Notes under the pieces: model-generated
What the model was told of the DNA's origin: nothing
The model's input: only the letters and a program-made list of their open reading frames with translations
The model's database searches: none
In this document: piece after piece, positions 24,730-32,970 of the stretch
How positions within the stretch are numbered: position 1 is the first letter of the stretch
How the letters are laid out: every line of letters begins with the position of its first letter
Translations under genes and position numbers: made by a program
Assembly (NCBI GenBank): GCA_005800815.1
Contig: SYEK01000027.1
Span: 1-33,951 of the forward strand
Direction of reading: 5' to 3'
DNA length: 33,951 bases
From: Actinomycetota bacterium
GTDB lineage: Bacteria; Actinomycetota; Actinomycetes; Nanopelagicales; Nanopelagicaceae

Positions 24730-25614
24730 TTGAGCGCTAAATCGACAATACGTGAAGAGCTCTCCACTACCTCCTTCCTCCTTGGTGAGAAGGCGAAGCA
24801 CTTTGCCGTGCCAACTCAGATTAGCGAGCATGGCAATGCAAAAATCATCGCGATATTCAATCAAAAAGGCGGTGTTGGAAAAACAACCACGACTATCAAC
24901 TTGGGTGCATCGCTGGCAGAGTTCGGCCGCCGCGTCCTACTTGTGGATTTTGACCCTCAAGGTGGACTATCCCTTGGTCTTGGCGTGAACGCGCATGCCC
25001 TGCCCCTTGAGCAGACCGTCTACTACGCACTCATGACCCCGACGGCACATATCGAGAATATTGTCTTGAAATCTCTTGTCCCCGGCCTTGATTTCCTTCC
25101 TGCTAACCGTGATCTAGGAACAGCTGAAACGACATTAGGTGCTGAGATTGGCGGGCAGCAGTATCTCAAGAGGTCATTGACCTCTCTGCGCGATTACTAC
25201 GATGTCATATTGATCGACTGCCAGCCAACGATGGGACAGTTGACCATTAACGCCTTGGTGGCAGCCGATGAAGTAATCGTGCCATTGCAGTGTGAATACT
25301 TTGCCCTGCATGGCTTTATCGAGCTCAAGACGAATCTCGACAAGGTCAAGAGTTTCTTAAATCCAAATCTGAACCTGATTGGCATCTTGGCCACGATGTA
25401 CGATAAGAAGACATCGCATAACCGACAGGTATTAGAGCGCATCCTAGAGCAGTTCCCCAATGACGTCTTCGAGACGATAATCGCAAAGACGATTCGTTTC
25501 CCTGAGACTACAGTTGTGGGTGAGCCAATCACTACCTATGCATCTTCATCAGATGGAGCGGCCTTATATCGCAGGTTGGCCCGCGAACTCATTGCCCGAG
25601 GAGGCGCCCGATGA
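24730..25614 (+). CDS. ParA-family ATPase, PldP-like
   Basis: A 294-residue Walker-type cytoskeletal ATPase. The deviant Walker A KGGVGKT (residues 46-52) is followed by VLLVDFDPQGGLSLGLGV and DVILIDCQPTMGQLTINALVAADEVIVPLQCEYFAL. It lies divergent from scpA, where M. tuberculosis has Rv1708 and Corynebacterium has pldP, a ParA-like protein connected with division rather than the parAB segregation pair. The start is TTG 24730 with AGAGG 8 nt upstream; the roughly 40 residues before the P-loop are longer than in Soj but normal for this group. The next gene overlaps it by ATGA and encodes a likely ribbon-helix-helix partner. Assignment as PldP is by context. Confidence 0.88.
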   Translation: MSAKSTIREELSTTSFLLGEKAKHFAVPTQISEHGNAKIIAIFNQKGGVGKTTTTINLGASLAEFGRRVLLVDFDPQGGLSLGLGVNAHALPLEQTVYYALMTPTAHIENIVLKSLVPGLDFLPANRDLGTAETTLGAEIGGQQYLKRSLTSLRDYYDVILIDCQPTMGQLTINALVAADEVIVPLQCEYFALHGFIELKTNLDKVKSFLNPNLNLIGILATMYDKKTSHNRQVLERILEQFPNDVFETIIAKTIRFPETTVVGEPITTYASSSDGAALYRRLARELIARGGAR

Positions 25615-26021
25615 CCCGAAGAGCAAATCTTCCAGGAGCCGATGAGCTCTTTCGCTCGACTGCTCCATCGCTCTCATCAGTACCTGTGCCCACTGAGACC
25701 AGTGCACCGCTCGTGCCACCAGCTATTGCAACACCGAAGGCGCCATCGGTGAAGAAAGGGGTGCGCTCGATCGCACGAAGGCGTGTGACGACGGTGGATC
25801 GCTCGCCATCAGGGCGTGAGCGCCATGATGAAAAAATTACCGTCTATCTATCCCCGGATGAACTCTTTGATTTGGATCAAGCTCGCCTTTTGCTCAGAGG
25901 AGATCTCGGACTTGCCGCCGATCGGGGGCGAATCGTACGTGAGTCAATTGCAGTGATAATCGCAGATCTTGAGGCTAAGGGAGATCAGAGTATTTTAGCT
26001 CGCCGTCTGCGCGGACTCTAA
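25611..26021 (+). CDS. Small basic protein with ribbon-helix-helix-like C-terminus, likely ParA partner
   Basis: A 136-residue protein I do not recognise by name. The N-terminus TRRANLPGADELFRST is followed by a Pro/Ser/Thr/Ala-rich, probably disordered stretch to about residue 45, then a basic patch VRSIARRRVTTVDRS. Residues 72 to 117 resemble an RHH fold: strand EKITVYLS, helix PDELFDLDQARLLLR, a short turn, and helix RGRIVRESIAVIIADLE. Overlap with parA (ATGA) implies a stoichiometric partner, like ParG or Omega in plasmid ParA systems, whose flexible arm stimulates the ATPase. DNA binding and partnership are inference from fold and position; no ParB domain is present. Confidence 0.65.
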   Translation: MTRRANLPGADELFRSTAPSLSSVPVPTETSAPLVPPAIATPKAPSVKKGVRSIARRRVTTVDRSPSGRERHDEKITVYLSPDELFDLDQARLLLRGDLGLAADRGRIVRESIAVIIADLEAKGDQSILARRLRGL

Positions 26022-26029
26022 AACATCAC

Positions 26030-26953
26030 TCAAGCCCGGGGGTGGGCAGTTGCATAACTCTCTCGGATCTTATCTATCGTTACCAATGTATATATCTGTG
26101 TCGTAGTCACCGATGCATGTCCCAATAGCTCTTGCACGACTCGAATATCTGCGCCACCATCCAAGAGATGAGTTGCATAGGAGTGTCGGAAGATGTGGGG
26201 AGAGACCTTTTCACCTATTCCAGCGCTTTTCGCAGCTTTAAGAACGATGCTCCAGGCGCTCTGGCGGGTCAATCGCCCACCTCGGGTATTAAGAAATAGT
26301 GCAGGATTATTTCCAGAGATCTTTGCCGCTAACCCCGGTCGCACACGCACCAAATAATCATCGATGGCCGCCTTTGCGAAGGATCCCACAGGAACTATGC
26401 GCTCCTTGCCCCCCTTTCCACGTAGTTTGAGCGCTGTGATGACCTCCTCATCACTGGCTCTGGTGGTGATATCGGTGGTATTCAGAGCGATAAGTTCACT
26501 GACTCGAGCCCCACTGCTGTAAAGAAGCTCGATAATCGCACGATCGCGCAGAGTGATGGGCTCACCCTCGTGATATGCAGCCTCAATCAGGGCGAGAACT
26601 TGATCTATTCGCAGCGCTTTGGGTAGGCGAGGCCTAGCTCGAGCCCCGACGATCTCCAACGTCGGATTAGCGACTCCGTTTTCAAGATGAATATATTTGA
26701 AAAACATACGCAAGGTTGAATCGATCCGATTGATACTGACCGGTGCGAGCCCGGCCAGGCGCAGACTAGATTCAAAATTCATAACTGTTGAGGAATCTAT
26801 GTTGCGAACGGGCAAATCTTGAATGAACTCTTCGAACTTATGCAGATCGCGACGATATGCCGCAACTGTATTGAGAGATAGGCCCCGCTCTATCGCACAG
26901 TAGTTAAGGAAGGACTCAGCAAGGTAGTCAAACTCCACAAGGGCATCGGACAC
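26030..26953 (-). CDS. xerD: Site-specific tyrosine recombinase XerD
   Basis: XerD with XerC resolves chromosome dimers at dif. The 307 residues have the SAM-like N-terminal domain (FLNYCAIERGLSLNTVAAYRRDLHKFEEFI) and the catalytic domain with the first Arg in SSGARVSELIALN, Lys in LRGKGGKERIVPVG, HIFRHSYATHLLDGGADIRVVQELLGHASVTTTQIYT giving His-x2-Arg and the second His, and the nucleophile Tyr288. The GTG start lies 42 bp after the pyrG stop. It converges on the ParA-partner gene with an 8-bp gap and no terminator. XerD rather than XerC is inferred from linkage to scpAB and parA, as in Rv1701. Confidence 0.9.
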   Translation of the reverse strand: MSDALVEFDYLAESFLNYCAIERGLSLNTVAAYRRDLHKFEEFIQDLPVRNIDSSTVMNFESSLRLAGLAPVSINRIDSTLRMFFKYIHLENGVANPTLEIVGARARPRLPKALRIDQVLALIEAAYHEGEPITLRDRAIIELLYSSGARVSELIALNTTDITTRASDEEVITALKLRGKGGKERIVPVGSFAKAAIDDYLVRVRPGLAAKISGNNPALFLNTRGGRLTRQSAWSIVLKAAKSAGIGEKVSPHIFRHSYATHLLDGGADIRVVQELLGHASVTTTQIYTLVTIDKIRESYATAHPRA

Positions 26954-26995
26954 GATTAGAAAGCCATACCCATCGAGTCAGCACTCACTCTCTCT

Positions 26996-28627
26996 TCAGC
27001 CTTTGGCTGCTACCGCCGCCGCGATTAATCCAACAAAGAGTGGATGAGGTCGAGTGGGCCGAGATCGCAGCTCTGGATGAGCCTGCGTACCGATGTAGTA
27101 AGGATGCACATCTTGGGGTAGTTCCACAAACTCAACTAGATCACGCTCTTTAAATAGACCTGAGAAGACAAGTCCAGCGTGGGAAATCTGCTCGCGATAG
27201 AGATTATTGACCTCATAGCGATGGCGATGGCGTTCAGATATTCGAGCTGAACCATAGAGCGATGCCACCATCGATCCTGGGATGAGATCGGCTGTATAGA
27301 GCCCGAGGCGCATGCTGGCACCCAAATCCCCCTTGCCAGCAACGATCTGCCTTTGATCGGCCATCGTCGCGATTACTGGAGTAGCACTCTCTGAGAACTC
27401 CGCTGAGTTAGCATCGGCGAGCCCAGCTAAATTACGGGCCGCTTCGATGACCATGCACTGCAGACCAAGACATAATCCCAATGTTGGTATCTTATTTTCC
27501 CGTGCATACTTGAGGGCACCGACTTTTCCTTCGATTCCGCGGATTCCAAAGCCCCCTGGAACGCAGATCGCATCGACTGCATCGAGCTTTTGCCTTGCTC
27601 CCTTTGCGCTCTCGCAATCATCACTTGCAATCCACACGATCTCGATCTTTGCGCGATTGGCAAAGCCCCCAGCCCGCAGCGCCTCTGAGACAGAGAGGTA
27701 GGCATCGGGCAGATCTATGTACTTGCCTACCAGGCCTACCTTGATGTGATGCTCGGGATGATGCACTTTTTCTAGCAGTTCATCCCATTCTCCCCAGATG
27801 ACATCGTGGCTGTGCAGACCCAGCCGGCCCACAACGTAGGCATCCAATCCCTCGGCATGCAGTACCTTGGGTATGTCATAGATTGAGGGCGCATCGACGG
27901 CGGCTACAACGGCGGCTACATCAACATCGCACATAAGTGAGATCTTCTTCTTTACCGAGATGGGAATCTGGCGATCGGAGCGAAGCACGATCGCATCGGG
28001 TGCGATACCGATACTGCGAAGGGCCACAACAGAGTGTTGGGTCGGCTTCGTCTTGAGCTCTCCTGAGGGTCCGATGTAGGGGACCAGAGAGACGTGCAGA
28101 TAAAATACGTTATCCCGGCCGACCTCCTGGCGAATCTGACGCGCCGCCTCCAGGAAGGGCTGGGATTCGATATCGCCAACGGTCCCTCCTATCTCGGTGA
28201 TCACGATATCAATCTCAGGTGATGCCATCGCACGAATACGCTCTTTGATCTCATTGGTGATATGAGGGATGACTTGAACGGTCTCACCGAGATATTCACC
28301 GCGGCGCTCACGTGCAATCACTCGGGAGTAGACCTGGCCAGTTGTGACGTTTGCAGAGCCATGCAGATTGGTATCAAGAAAACGTTCGTAATGGCCGATA
28401 TCTAAATCGGTCTCAGCTCCATCATCGGTTACAAAAACTTCGCCATGTTGGAAGGGATTCATGGTTCCAGGATCCACATTTAGATATGGATCGAGTTTTT
28501 GCATTGTCACACGCAGGCCCCGGGCAACAAGTAATCTTCCAAGAGATGAGGCTGTGAGCCCTTTTCCAAGAGATGAGGCGACTCCGCCAGTGACAAAGAG
28601 ATGTTTCGTCACATGTGGCTGGCCCAT
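26996..28627 (-). CDS. pyrG: CTP synthase
   Basis: PyrG makes CTP from UTP with glutamine nitrogen. The 543 residues have the synthetase domain ([27 protein letters not shown]-loop, [40 protein letters not shown]) and the class I glutamine amidotransferase domain with GGFGIRG, the nucleophile Cys in LGLCLGLQC and the His/Glu pair in [11 protein letters not shown] chose ATG 28627 ([11 protein letters not shown]); GTG 28645 adds six residues but lacks a signal, while TAGGTT lies 8 nt before the ATG. It follows recN by 23 bp and leads toward xerD. Confidence 0.96.
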   Translation of the reverse strand: MGQPHVTKHLFVTGGVASSLGKGLTASSLGRLLVARGLRVTMQKLDPYLNVDPGTMNPFQHGEVFVTDDGAETDLDIGHYERFLDTNLHGSANVTTGQVYSRVIARERRGEYLGETVQVIPHITNEIKERIRAMASPEIDIVITEIGGTVGDIESQPFLEAARQIRQEVGRDNVFYLHVSLVPYIGPSGELKTKPTQHSVVALRSIGIAPDAIVLRSDRQIPISVKKKISLMCDVDVAAVVAAVDAPSIYDIPKVLHAEGLDAYVVGRLGLHSHDVIWGEWDELLEKVHHPEHHIKVGLVGKYIDLPDAYLSVSEALRAGGFANRAKIEIVWIASDDCESAKGARQKLDAVDAICVPGGFGIRGIEGKVGALKYARENKIPTLGLCLGLQCMVIEAARNLAGLADANSAEFSESATPVIATMADQRQIVAGKGDLGASMRLGLYTADLIPGSMVASLYGSARISERHRHRYEVNNLYREQISHAGLVFSGLFKERDLVEFVELPQDVHPYYIGTQAHPELRSRPTRPHPLFVGLIAAAVAAKG

Positions 28628-28635
28628 GGAAGACC

Positions 28636-28641
28636 AACCTA
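28636..28641 (-). promoter_or_regulatory. Candidate -10 box of pyrG
   Basis: TAGGTT on the minus strand lies 8 nt before the ATG at 28627. It could also act as a weak Shine-Dalgarno (AGG). Confidence 0.3.
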
Positions 28642-28650
28642 TCACTTTTT

Positions 28651-30381
28651 TTAACCTGTTCTCAACTCCTTGAGATTGAGCAGTTCGGCGGCGTGTTCGC
28701 GGGCGCTAGATGAGTTCTCAAGGCCTGCCAACATGCGAGCGATCTCTTCGATGCGATCCTGACCCTGCACCAGACGAACATCGCTCTGACTTACTGAGCC
28801 ATTGAAATCCTTCGTTACGACGTAATGCGAATCGGCCCATGCGGCGACCTGGGGCAGATGTGTCACAACGATAACCTGACTGTGGCGCGAGAGCGCATGT
28901 AAACGCCGGCCCACTTCGATAGCGGCTTTTCCTCCAACACCTGCATCAACCTCATCAAAGACATAGGTACCGACTGGATGGGTGGCAGCAAGGACTACCT
29001 CAAGGGCCAGCATGAGCCTTGACATCTCGCCTCCACTTGCTGCCTTTGCAAGTGGGATCAGTGGGCCATCCTTATGTGTAGCAATCGACATCGAAATCTC
29101 ATCGCAACCTTGTAGAGTGAAATCCGACTCTTTTAATGCCAAATAATCAGCGCTCTCTACCCGCACAGAAAAACGAGTGTGCGGCATCGAGAGCTGTTCA
29201 ATCTCTAGAGTCACAGCTGCGCTCAATTGAGAGGCGGCATCATTGCGGACTTTGGTGAGCCTCTGGGCCGATTTCACCAGAGATTTCTTGATCTCAAGCA
29301 GCTCACTCTCCATCTCCTGCAATCGATCATCGCCACCCTCCAGATCAGATATAGCCTGAGATGAACTTTCAAATTTATCGACTAACTCATCTGATTCGAT
29401 CTGCGGCAGACCCTGGCCTCCAAAGCGCTTAATGAGAGTGATGATTGCGGCCTTACGTGAGTTCAAATAATCTAATCGCTCCGGATCGGCCTCAAGTCCA
29501 TGCATGTAGGAGGCTATTGAACTTCGGAGATCTTCGATGAGGAAAAATCCCTCACTCAATCCCGAGTAAATATCTTCAAGGGCCGTATCCTTACCTCGCG
29601 CACTCTCTAAACTACCTCTGGCACAGGCCAAGGCGCTCAAAGCACCGGTCCCATCATCATCAACGGCCTTACTTGCCCCCTCAATTGCAATCCGCAGCTC
29701 CTCGATATTTGAAAGACGCCCAATAGCCTCATCTATTTGTGCGTACTCTCCACGCTGCAATTTTAATCTACTCAATAAACCAACAAACTCACGTAGATTC
29801 ATCAACTCTTGATCAACTTTGTCGATACTTTTTCGCAAAGAAGCGATCTGAGATTTTAAGTAATGATAATTAGTCAGTTTCTCTGTGTATTCTTGGAATG
29901 CACTCTCAAAGATGGCACCAGCAAAGCGATCTAATAACTCCCGCTGTTTTGAACTCTTGACAATATTCAGATTTGCAGCCTGCGCATGCACTTCAACGAG
30001 AAACTCGCTGAGATTGGACAATGTGTTTGCACTCACTGCGATTCCATTGCAAGTAGCCTTGCTCTTTCCCTCATTGGTCACTGATCGGGTGAGGATCAAA
30101 GTTGCATCCTCGATAATCACCCCATGCTCATCAAAGAGTCCGAGCATCTTTGTCGGTACTGTGAAATGCCCGCTTGCTACAAGTCGTTCACTTCCAACCC
30201 TGACCAATGCACTATCGCTCTTGCCGCCCAGGATCAGATTCAGAGCCGTCAAAATCATCGTCTTACCAGCGCCCGTCTCGCCGGAGAGTACGGTTAGTCC
30301 CTGAGAGATCTCTAAGGTGGCCTGATTGATTACACCGATGGAGCGGATGGTTATCTCATCGAGAAAGCTTCGCTCACTCAC
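28651..30381 (-). CDS. recN: DNA repair protein RecN
   Basis: RecN is an SMC-like ATPase acting in double-strand break repair. The 576 residues show Walker A GETGAGKT at 34-41, a long helical coiled-coil middle, ABC signature [16 protein letters not shown] and Walker [21 protein letters not shown], then [15 protein letters not shown] (His switch). It lies between nadK and pyrG as in M. tuberculosis Rv1695 to Rv1699. The GTG start overlaps the nadK stop by 8 nt. It might be damage-inducible, but no promoter of its own is visible. Confidence 0.95.
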   Translation of the reverse strand: MSERSFLDEITIRSIGVINQATLEISQGLTVLSGETGAGKTMILTALNLILGGKSDSALVRVGSERLVASGHFTVPTKMLGLFDEHGVIIEDATLILTRSVTNEGKSKATCNGIAVSANTLSNLSEFLVEVHAQAANLNIVKSSKQRELLDRFAGAIFESAFQEYTEKLTNYHYLKSQIASLRKSIDKVDQELMNLREFVGLLSRLKLQRGEYAQIDEAIGRLSNIEELRIAIEGASKAVDDDGTGALSALACARGSLESARGKDTALEDIYSGLSEGFFLIEDLRSSIASYMHGLEADPERLDYLNSRKAAIITLIKRFGGQGLPQIESDELVDKFESSSQAISDLEGGDDRLQEMESELLEIKKSLVKSAQRLTKVRNDAASQLSAAVTLEIEQLSMPHTRFSVRVESADYLALKESDFTLQGCDEISMSIATHKDGPLIPLAKAASGGEMSRLMLALEVVLAATHPVGTYVFDEVDAGVGGKAAIEVGRRLHALSRHSQVIVVTHLPQVAAWADSHYVVTKDFNGSVSQSDVRLVQGQDRIEEIARMLAGLENSSSAREHAAELLNLKELRTG

Positions 30382-31225
30382 CGCGCCAACCCTGAATAGG
30401 CAGTTTGAACTTAGCCACTAATCGATCACTAAAGATAGTCTTGGTAATATGCGCAAGATTTACAACACCTAAATCCTTGGTTATGCGCACCTCATCACCG
30501 GCGAGTAGTTCAAAGTTTCGCAGCGCATCTGCAGAGAGCAGCGCCTGTTCAGATTCAATACGCACAACAATATTGGATTGTGTTGAGATAACGAGTGGGC
30601 GAGAGAACAAAGCATGAGCCGATATGGGTAGAACTAGTAAGGCATCTACTTCAGGCCAGATGATTGGACCTCCCGTTGAGAATGCATAGGCCGTTGAACC
30701 TGTAGGTGTCGAACAGATCAAGCCATTGCAACCCCATCGAGAAAGGGGGCGAGAATCGATCTGCAAAAACAGTTCAACCATCGTGGCATGCGCACGCTCG
30801 ATGGTGACCTCATTAAGCGCCCAACCCTGTGCAACTTCGCTGCCATTTCGAAGAACCGAAAATTTGAGAGTCATTCGAGGATCAATCACATAACCCTTAT
30901 TGGTGACGGCGCTGACAACGCTCTCAAGAGCTGATTTTTCTACCTCGGCGAGAAAACCTACGTGGCCCAGGTTGACCCCCAGTAATGGAATCTCGTGCAG
31001 GCGGGTGACCTCCGCGGCTCGCAGCATCGTTCCATCCCCACCGAGCACGACCCCTACCTCAAGTTTCGGAAGAGTATTAATTGAGCAGTTCATCACACCT
31101 TCAAGGGAGATATCTGAGGTGGTGTAGATTGAAAATCCATTATTCAAGAAAAGACGGGCAAGCTCGGCAGCGGCCGATACCGCTGCAGGGCTAGATGGAT
31201 TTGCAACCAGAAGAATGTTGCGCAT
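30374..31225 (-). CDS. nadK: NAD kinase
   Basis: Phosphorylates NAD to NADP with ATP or polyphosphate. The 283 residues have the GGDGT motif at 62-66 (VVLGGDGTMLRAAEV), GVNLGHVGFLAEVE, the NE-type ALNEVTIERAH segment and the glycine-rich CNGLICSTPTGSTAYAFSTGGPIIWPE. The ATG overlaps the tlyA stop (ATGA), and the 3' end overlaps recN. The tlyA-nadK-recN order is conserved in Actinobacteria. Confidence 0.96.
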   Translation of the reverse strand: MRNILLVANPSSPAAVSAAAELARLFLNNGFSIYTTSDISLEGVMNCSINTLPKLEVGVVLGGDGTMLRAAEVTRLHEIPLLGVNLGHVGFLAEVEKSALESVVSAVTNKGYVIDPRMTLKFSVLRNGSEVAQGWALNEVTIERAHATMVELFLQIDSRPLSRWGCNGLICSTPTGSTAYAFSTGGPIIWPEVDALLVLPISAHALFSRPLVISTQSNIVVRIESEQALLSADALRNFELLAGDEVRITKDLGVVNLAHITKTIFSDRLVAKFKLPIQGWRGE

Positions 31226-32013
31226 CAGGCCGGACCTTGCGCAATGGCCCTATCAAGGCAGCCCAGATCAATCGCCGATGCTCCGCGGCGAAGCCACAAA
31301 AAATATTCGACATTTCCTGCAGGTCCTGGAAGTGGGCTGGCCACAACTTCCTTCGTTCCTAGCCCAACGTCATAGGCCGACTGGGCAACATCGATGACAG
31401 CCGATCTACGTAATAACGGATCTCGCACGACTCCACCCGCCCCCAATCTCTCACGACCGACCTCGAACTGTGGCTTTACCATCACCAGGAAATCGGCATC
31501 GGGTTTTGAGACTGTGACTAAGGCAGGCAGCACCAACCGCAATGAGATGAAACTCAAATCTGCAACGATGACATCAACTGGTTCGCCCACGAGTTCAGGG
31601 GTAAGGTGGCGAATATTGGTGCGATCCAAAATACTCACGCGGGGATCTTGTCGCAGCGACCATGCCAATTGACCATATCCAACATCGACGGCTACGACAT
31701 GCGCAGCACCTTTGCGCAATAGAACCTCAGTAAAGCCACCTGTAGATGCCCCCGCATCCAGACAACGCTTATCCTCGATCGTAATCGCACCAAAGGCCTC
31801 CAGAGCACCCATTAACTTATGACCCCCACGAGATACAAAGCCATCGTGAGCACCTGCAAGTTTTATAGAGGTTTCGGCATCGACCATCGTCGCCGGCTTT
31901 GTCGCAGGAATACCATTGACAAGAACAGATCTAGCTTCGATGAGTTCTGAAGCGTTCTCGCGTGAGCGCGCAAGTTCGCGACGTACGAGTTCGGCATCTA
32001 AGCGTATTTTCAT
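31225..32013 (-). CDS. tlyA: TlyA family rRNA (cytidine-2'-O)-methyltransferase
   Basis: TlyA 2'-O-methylates 16S and, in mycobacteria, 23S rRNA, and is needed for capreomycin action. The 262 residues comprise an N-terminal S4 domain (MKIRLDAELVRRELARSRENASELIEARSVLVNG), the linker SRGGHKL, a FtsJ-like domain with SAM motif CLDAGASTGGFTE (residues 84-96), VIVADLSFISL and LVMVKPQFEVG, which supply the catalytic Asp and Lys. I chose the ATG at 32013; an in-frame ATG at 32037 would overlap the upstream small gene. No ribosome binding site or -10 box precedes either, so coupling to the 52-residue gene is likely. Confidence 0.92.
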   Translation of the reverse strand: MKIRLDAELVRRELARSRENASELIEARSVLVNGIPATKPATMVDAETSIKLAGAHDGFVSRGGHKLMGALEAFGAITIEDKRCLDAGASTGGFTEVLLRKGAAHVVAVDVGYGQLAWSLRQDPRVSILDRTNIRHLTPELVGEPVDVIVADLSFISLRLVLPALVTVSKPDADFLVMVKPQFEVGRERLGAGGVVRDPLLRRSAVIDVAQSAYDVGLGTKEVVASPLPGPAGNVEYFLWLRRGASAIDLGCLDRAIAQGPA

Positions 32014-32026
32014 AAAAGTGTGAGAA

Positions 32027-32185
32027 TTAAAGCCCATCAATGGCAGATAGGGCATTTGCAAGTTTTGTGTGCAGCTCCTCATAGGCAAGGGTATGCTCGG
32101 CAAGCTGCATCGCATCTATCTCCGACAACTCTGTGCGTACCTCCTGCACAAGTGAGGAATCATCGCTAGGTCTCTCTTGGGTCAT
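32027..32185 (-). CDS. Conserved-position 52-residue protein
   Basis: A short ORF of 52 codons, starting MTQERPSDDSSLVQEVRTEL and ending ANALSAIDGL. It is acidic and mostly helical in appearance (LSEIDAMQLAEHTLAYEELHTKLANAL), without a membrane segment or cysteine. The ATG overlaps the stop of the BMFP-like gene (ATGA), and the stop precedes tlyA by 13 nt. M. tuberculosis has a small gene, Rv1693, in the same position before tlyA, which supports it being real. Function unknown; a helical adaptor is possible. Confidence 0.75.
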   Translation of the reverse strand: MTQERPSDDSSLVQEVRTELSEIDAMQLAEHTLAYEELHTKLANALSAIDGL

Positions 32186-32520
32186 TTATGTGCGCCTTTC
32201 TTGGGCGTTTTCCTTGCAGGGGATTTCTTGGCAGTCTTCTTAGCCCCGGCTCTCCTCGTAGGTGAAGCCTTTGTGCTCGCTGGCGCCGAGGATAGCTTGA
32301 ACCGAGCTACCTCTTCCTTGAGCGCTTCAAACTCCCCTCTTTTGACGAATCCCATTTTAGACACCGAGCGCTCAACCTCATCCTCGATTTTTATCTTGAG
32401 CGCCTCTCCACCCTCGCGTAGCCATTGATTGAGGGTCGCTGCGACCTCGGAGGCGCTTTTATCGCCATCTGTGACTTTGCTCAAATAGGTGCGCAGTGTT
32501 GCAAAGATGTCATTAACCAT
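32182..32520 (-). CDS. BMFP/phasin-like coiled-coil protein with basic tail
   Basis: A 112-residue protein. Residues 1-75 look like the BMFP/UbiK-phasin type: amphipathic helices around ASEVAATLNQWLREGGEALKIKIEDEVERSV, then MGFVKRGEFEALKEEVARFK, the most typical segment. From about residue 76 it has a Lys/Ala/Pro/Ser tail (SPARKTPKKGAHK and similar), like those of histone H1 or mycobacterial HU. The leader region contains TAGGCT 6 nt before the ATG. BMFP proteins bind lipids or membranes; the tail suggests nucleic acid or acidic-surface binding. Role not determinable. Confidence 0.75.
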   Translation of the reverse strand: MVNDIFATLRTYLSKVTDGDKSASEVAATLNQWLREGGEALKIKIEDEVERSVSKMGFVKRGEFEALKEEVARFKLSSAPASTKASPTRRAGAKKTAKKSPARKTPKKGAHK

Positions 32521-32526
32521 GTCATA

Positions 32527-32532
32527 AGCCTA
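32527..32532 (-). promoter_or_regulatory. -10 box for leaderless BMFP-like gene
   Basis: TAGGCT on the minus strand lies exactly 6 nt before the ATG at 32520, in the 13-bp gap after the SSB-like gene. Confidence 0.5.
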
Positions 32533-32533
32533 T

Positions 32534-32821
32534 CTATATACGTGCGATCTCCAGCGCTTCTACTTGCCATCGACTGTCAGGTCCTGTGGCCCCCTTCCAG
32601 AAGCGTCTATGAAGACTACCGCTCACCTTGATCCATTCATCAGATTTTAGAGTCAGGGCAGCAGGTCGTGATCGTGGGCTCCAAGCGGCGATATCGAGAG
32701 TGTCTACCCCATCACCTCTCTTCCGGGAGATGATCAAACCAAACTCAACTACCCGATCCCGGCTTGGGAGCTCCTTTGGTGTGGCCGGGGAAAAGATTCG
32801 CCCACACAGCAGAAATATCAT
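32534..32821 (-). CDS. Single-stranded-DNA-binding-like OB-fold protein
   Basis: A 95-residue OB-fold resembling the short actinobacterial SSB-like proteins rather than the main SSB: FLLCGRIFSPATPKELPSRDRVVEFGLIISRK, VDTLDIAAW, SDEWIKVSGSLHRRFWKG and SRWQVEALEIARI. No acidic SSB C-terminal tail is present. The frame opens at ATG 32821 with no Shine-Dalgarno, and a stop lies 12 nt above. A strong AGGAGG (32881-32886) instead drives ATG 32873 in a different frame. Skipping one base near 32815 would join that frame to this one to read LNDFLLCGR, matching the family N-terminus. It may thus be frameshifted by mutation, by sequence error, or use overlapping frames. Confidence 0.7.
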   Translation of the reverse strand: MIFLLCGRIFSPATPKELPSRDRVVEFGLIISRKRGDGVDTLDIAAWSPRSRPAALTLKSDEWIKVSGSLHRRFWKGATGPDSRWQVEALEIARI

Positions 32822-32873
32822 TGAGAGCGTGATCTATCTCCTCGGTATCACGTGCGCTAATTTTCCTTGTCAT
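32745..32873 (-). CDS. 42-codon ORF overlapping the 5' end of the SSB-like gene
   Basis: Starts at ATG 32873, 7 nt after a consensus AGGAGG, with residues MTRKISARDTEEIDHALNDI. It ends at a TGA 77 nt inside the SSB-like frame. The first 20 or so residues look like a natural amphipathic N-terminus; the remainder (WANLFPGHTKGAPKPGSGS) does not. It is probably the true start of the SSB-like protein in another frame; a separate micropeptide is the alternative. Confidence 0.5.
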   Translation of the reverse strand: MTRKISARDTEEIDHALNDISAVWANLFPGHTKGAPKPGSGS

Positions 32874-32880
32874 GTGAGAG

Positions 32881-32949
32881 CCTCCTGGCTAAGTGGAGTG
32901 GAGGCATCAGGCTCACATAATGCCCTGATATCACATGTGGGCAATCAGG
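32881..32949 (-). promoter_or_regulatory. Leader with alternating hairpins and strong ribosome binding site
   Basis: Three copies of one 6-base unit alternate in orientation on the plus strand: ATCAGG (32906-32911), CCTGAT (32924-32929), ATCAGG (32944-32949). The middle copy can pair with either neighbour but not both. CACATGTG (32932-32939) is palindromic. The AGGAGG of the downstream ORF is at 32881-32886. Confidence 0.4.
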
Positions 32950-32970
32950 TGCACTGTGCATACCTACAGG

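Noticed and set aside
24715-24730. Leaderless start for the ParA gene
   Set aside because: No TANNNT at 6-8 nt before TTG 24730; AGAGG at 8 nt fits a normal ribosome binding site better.
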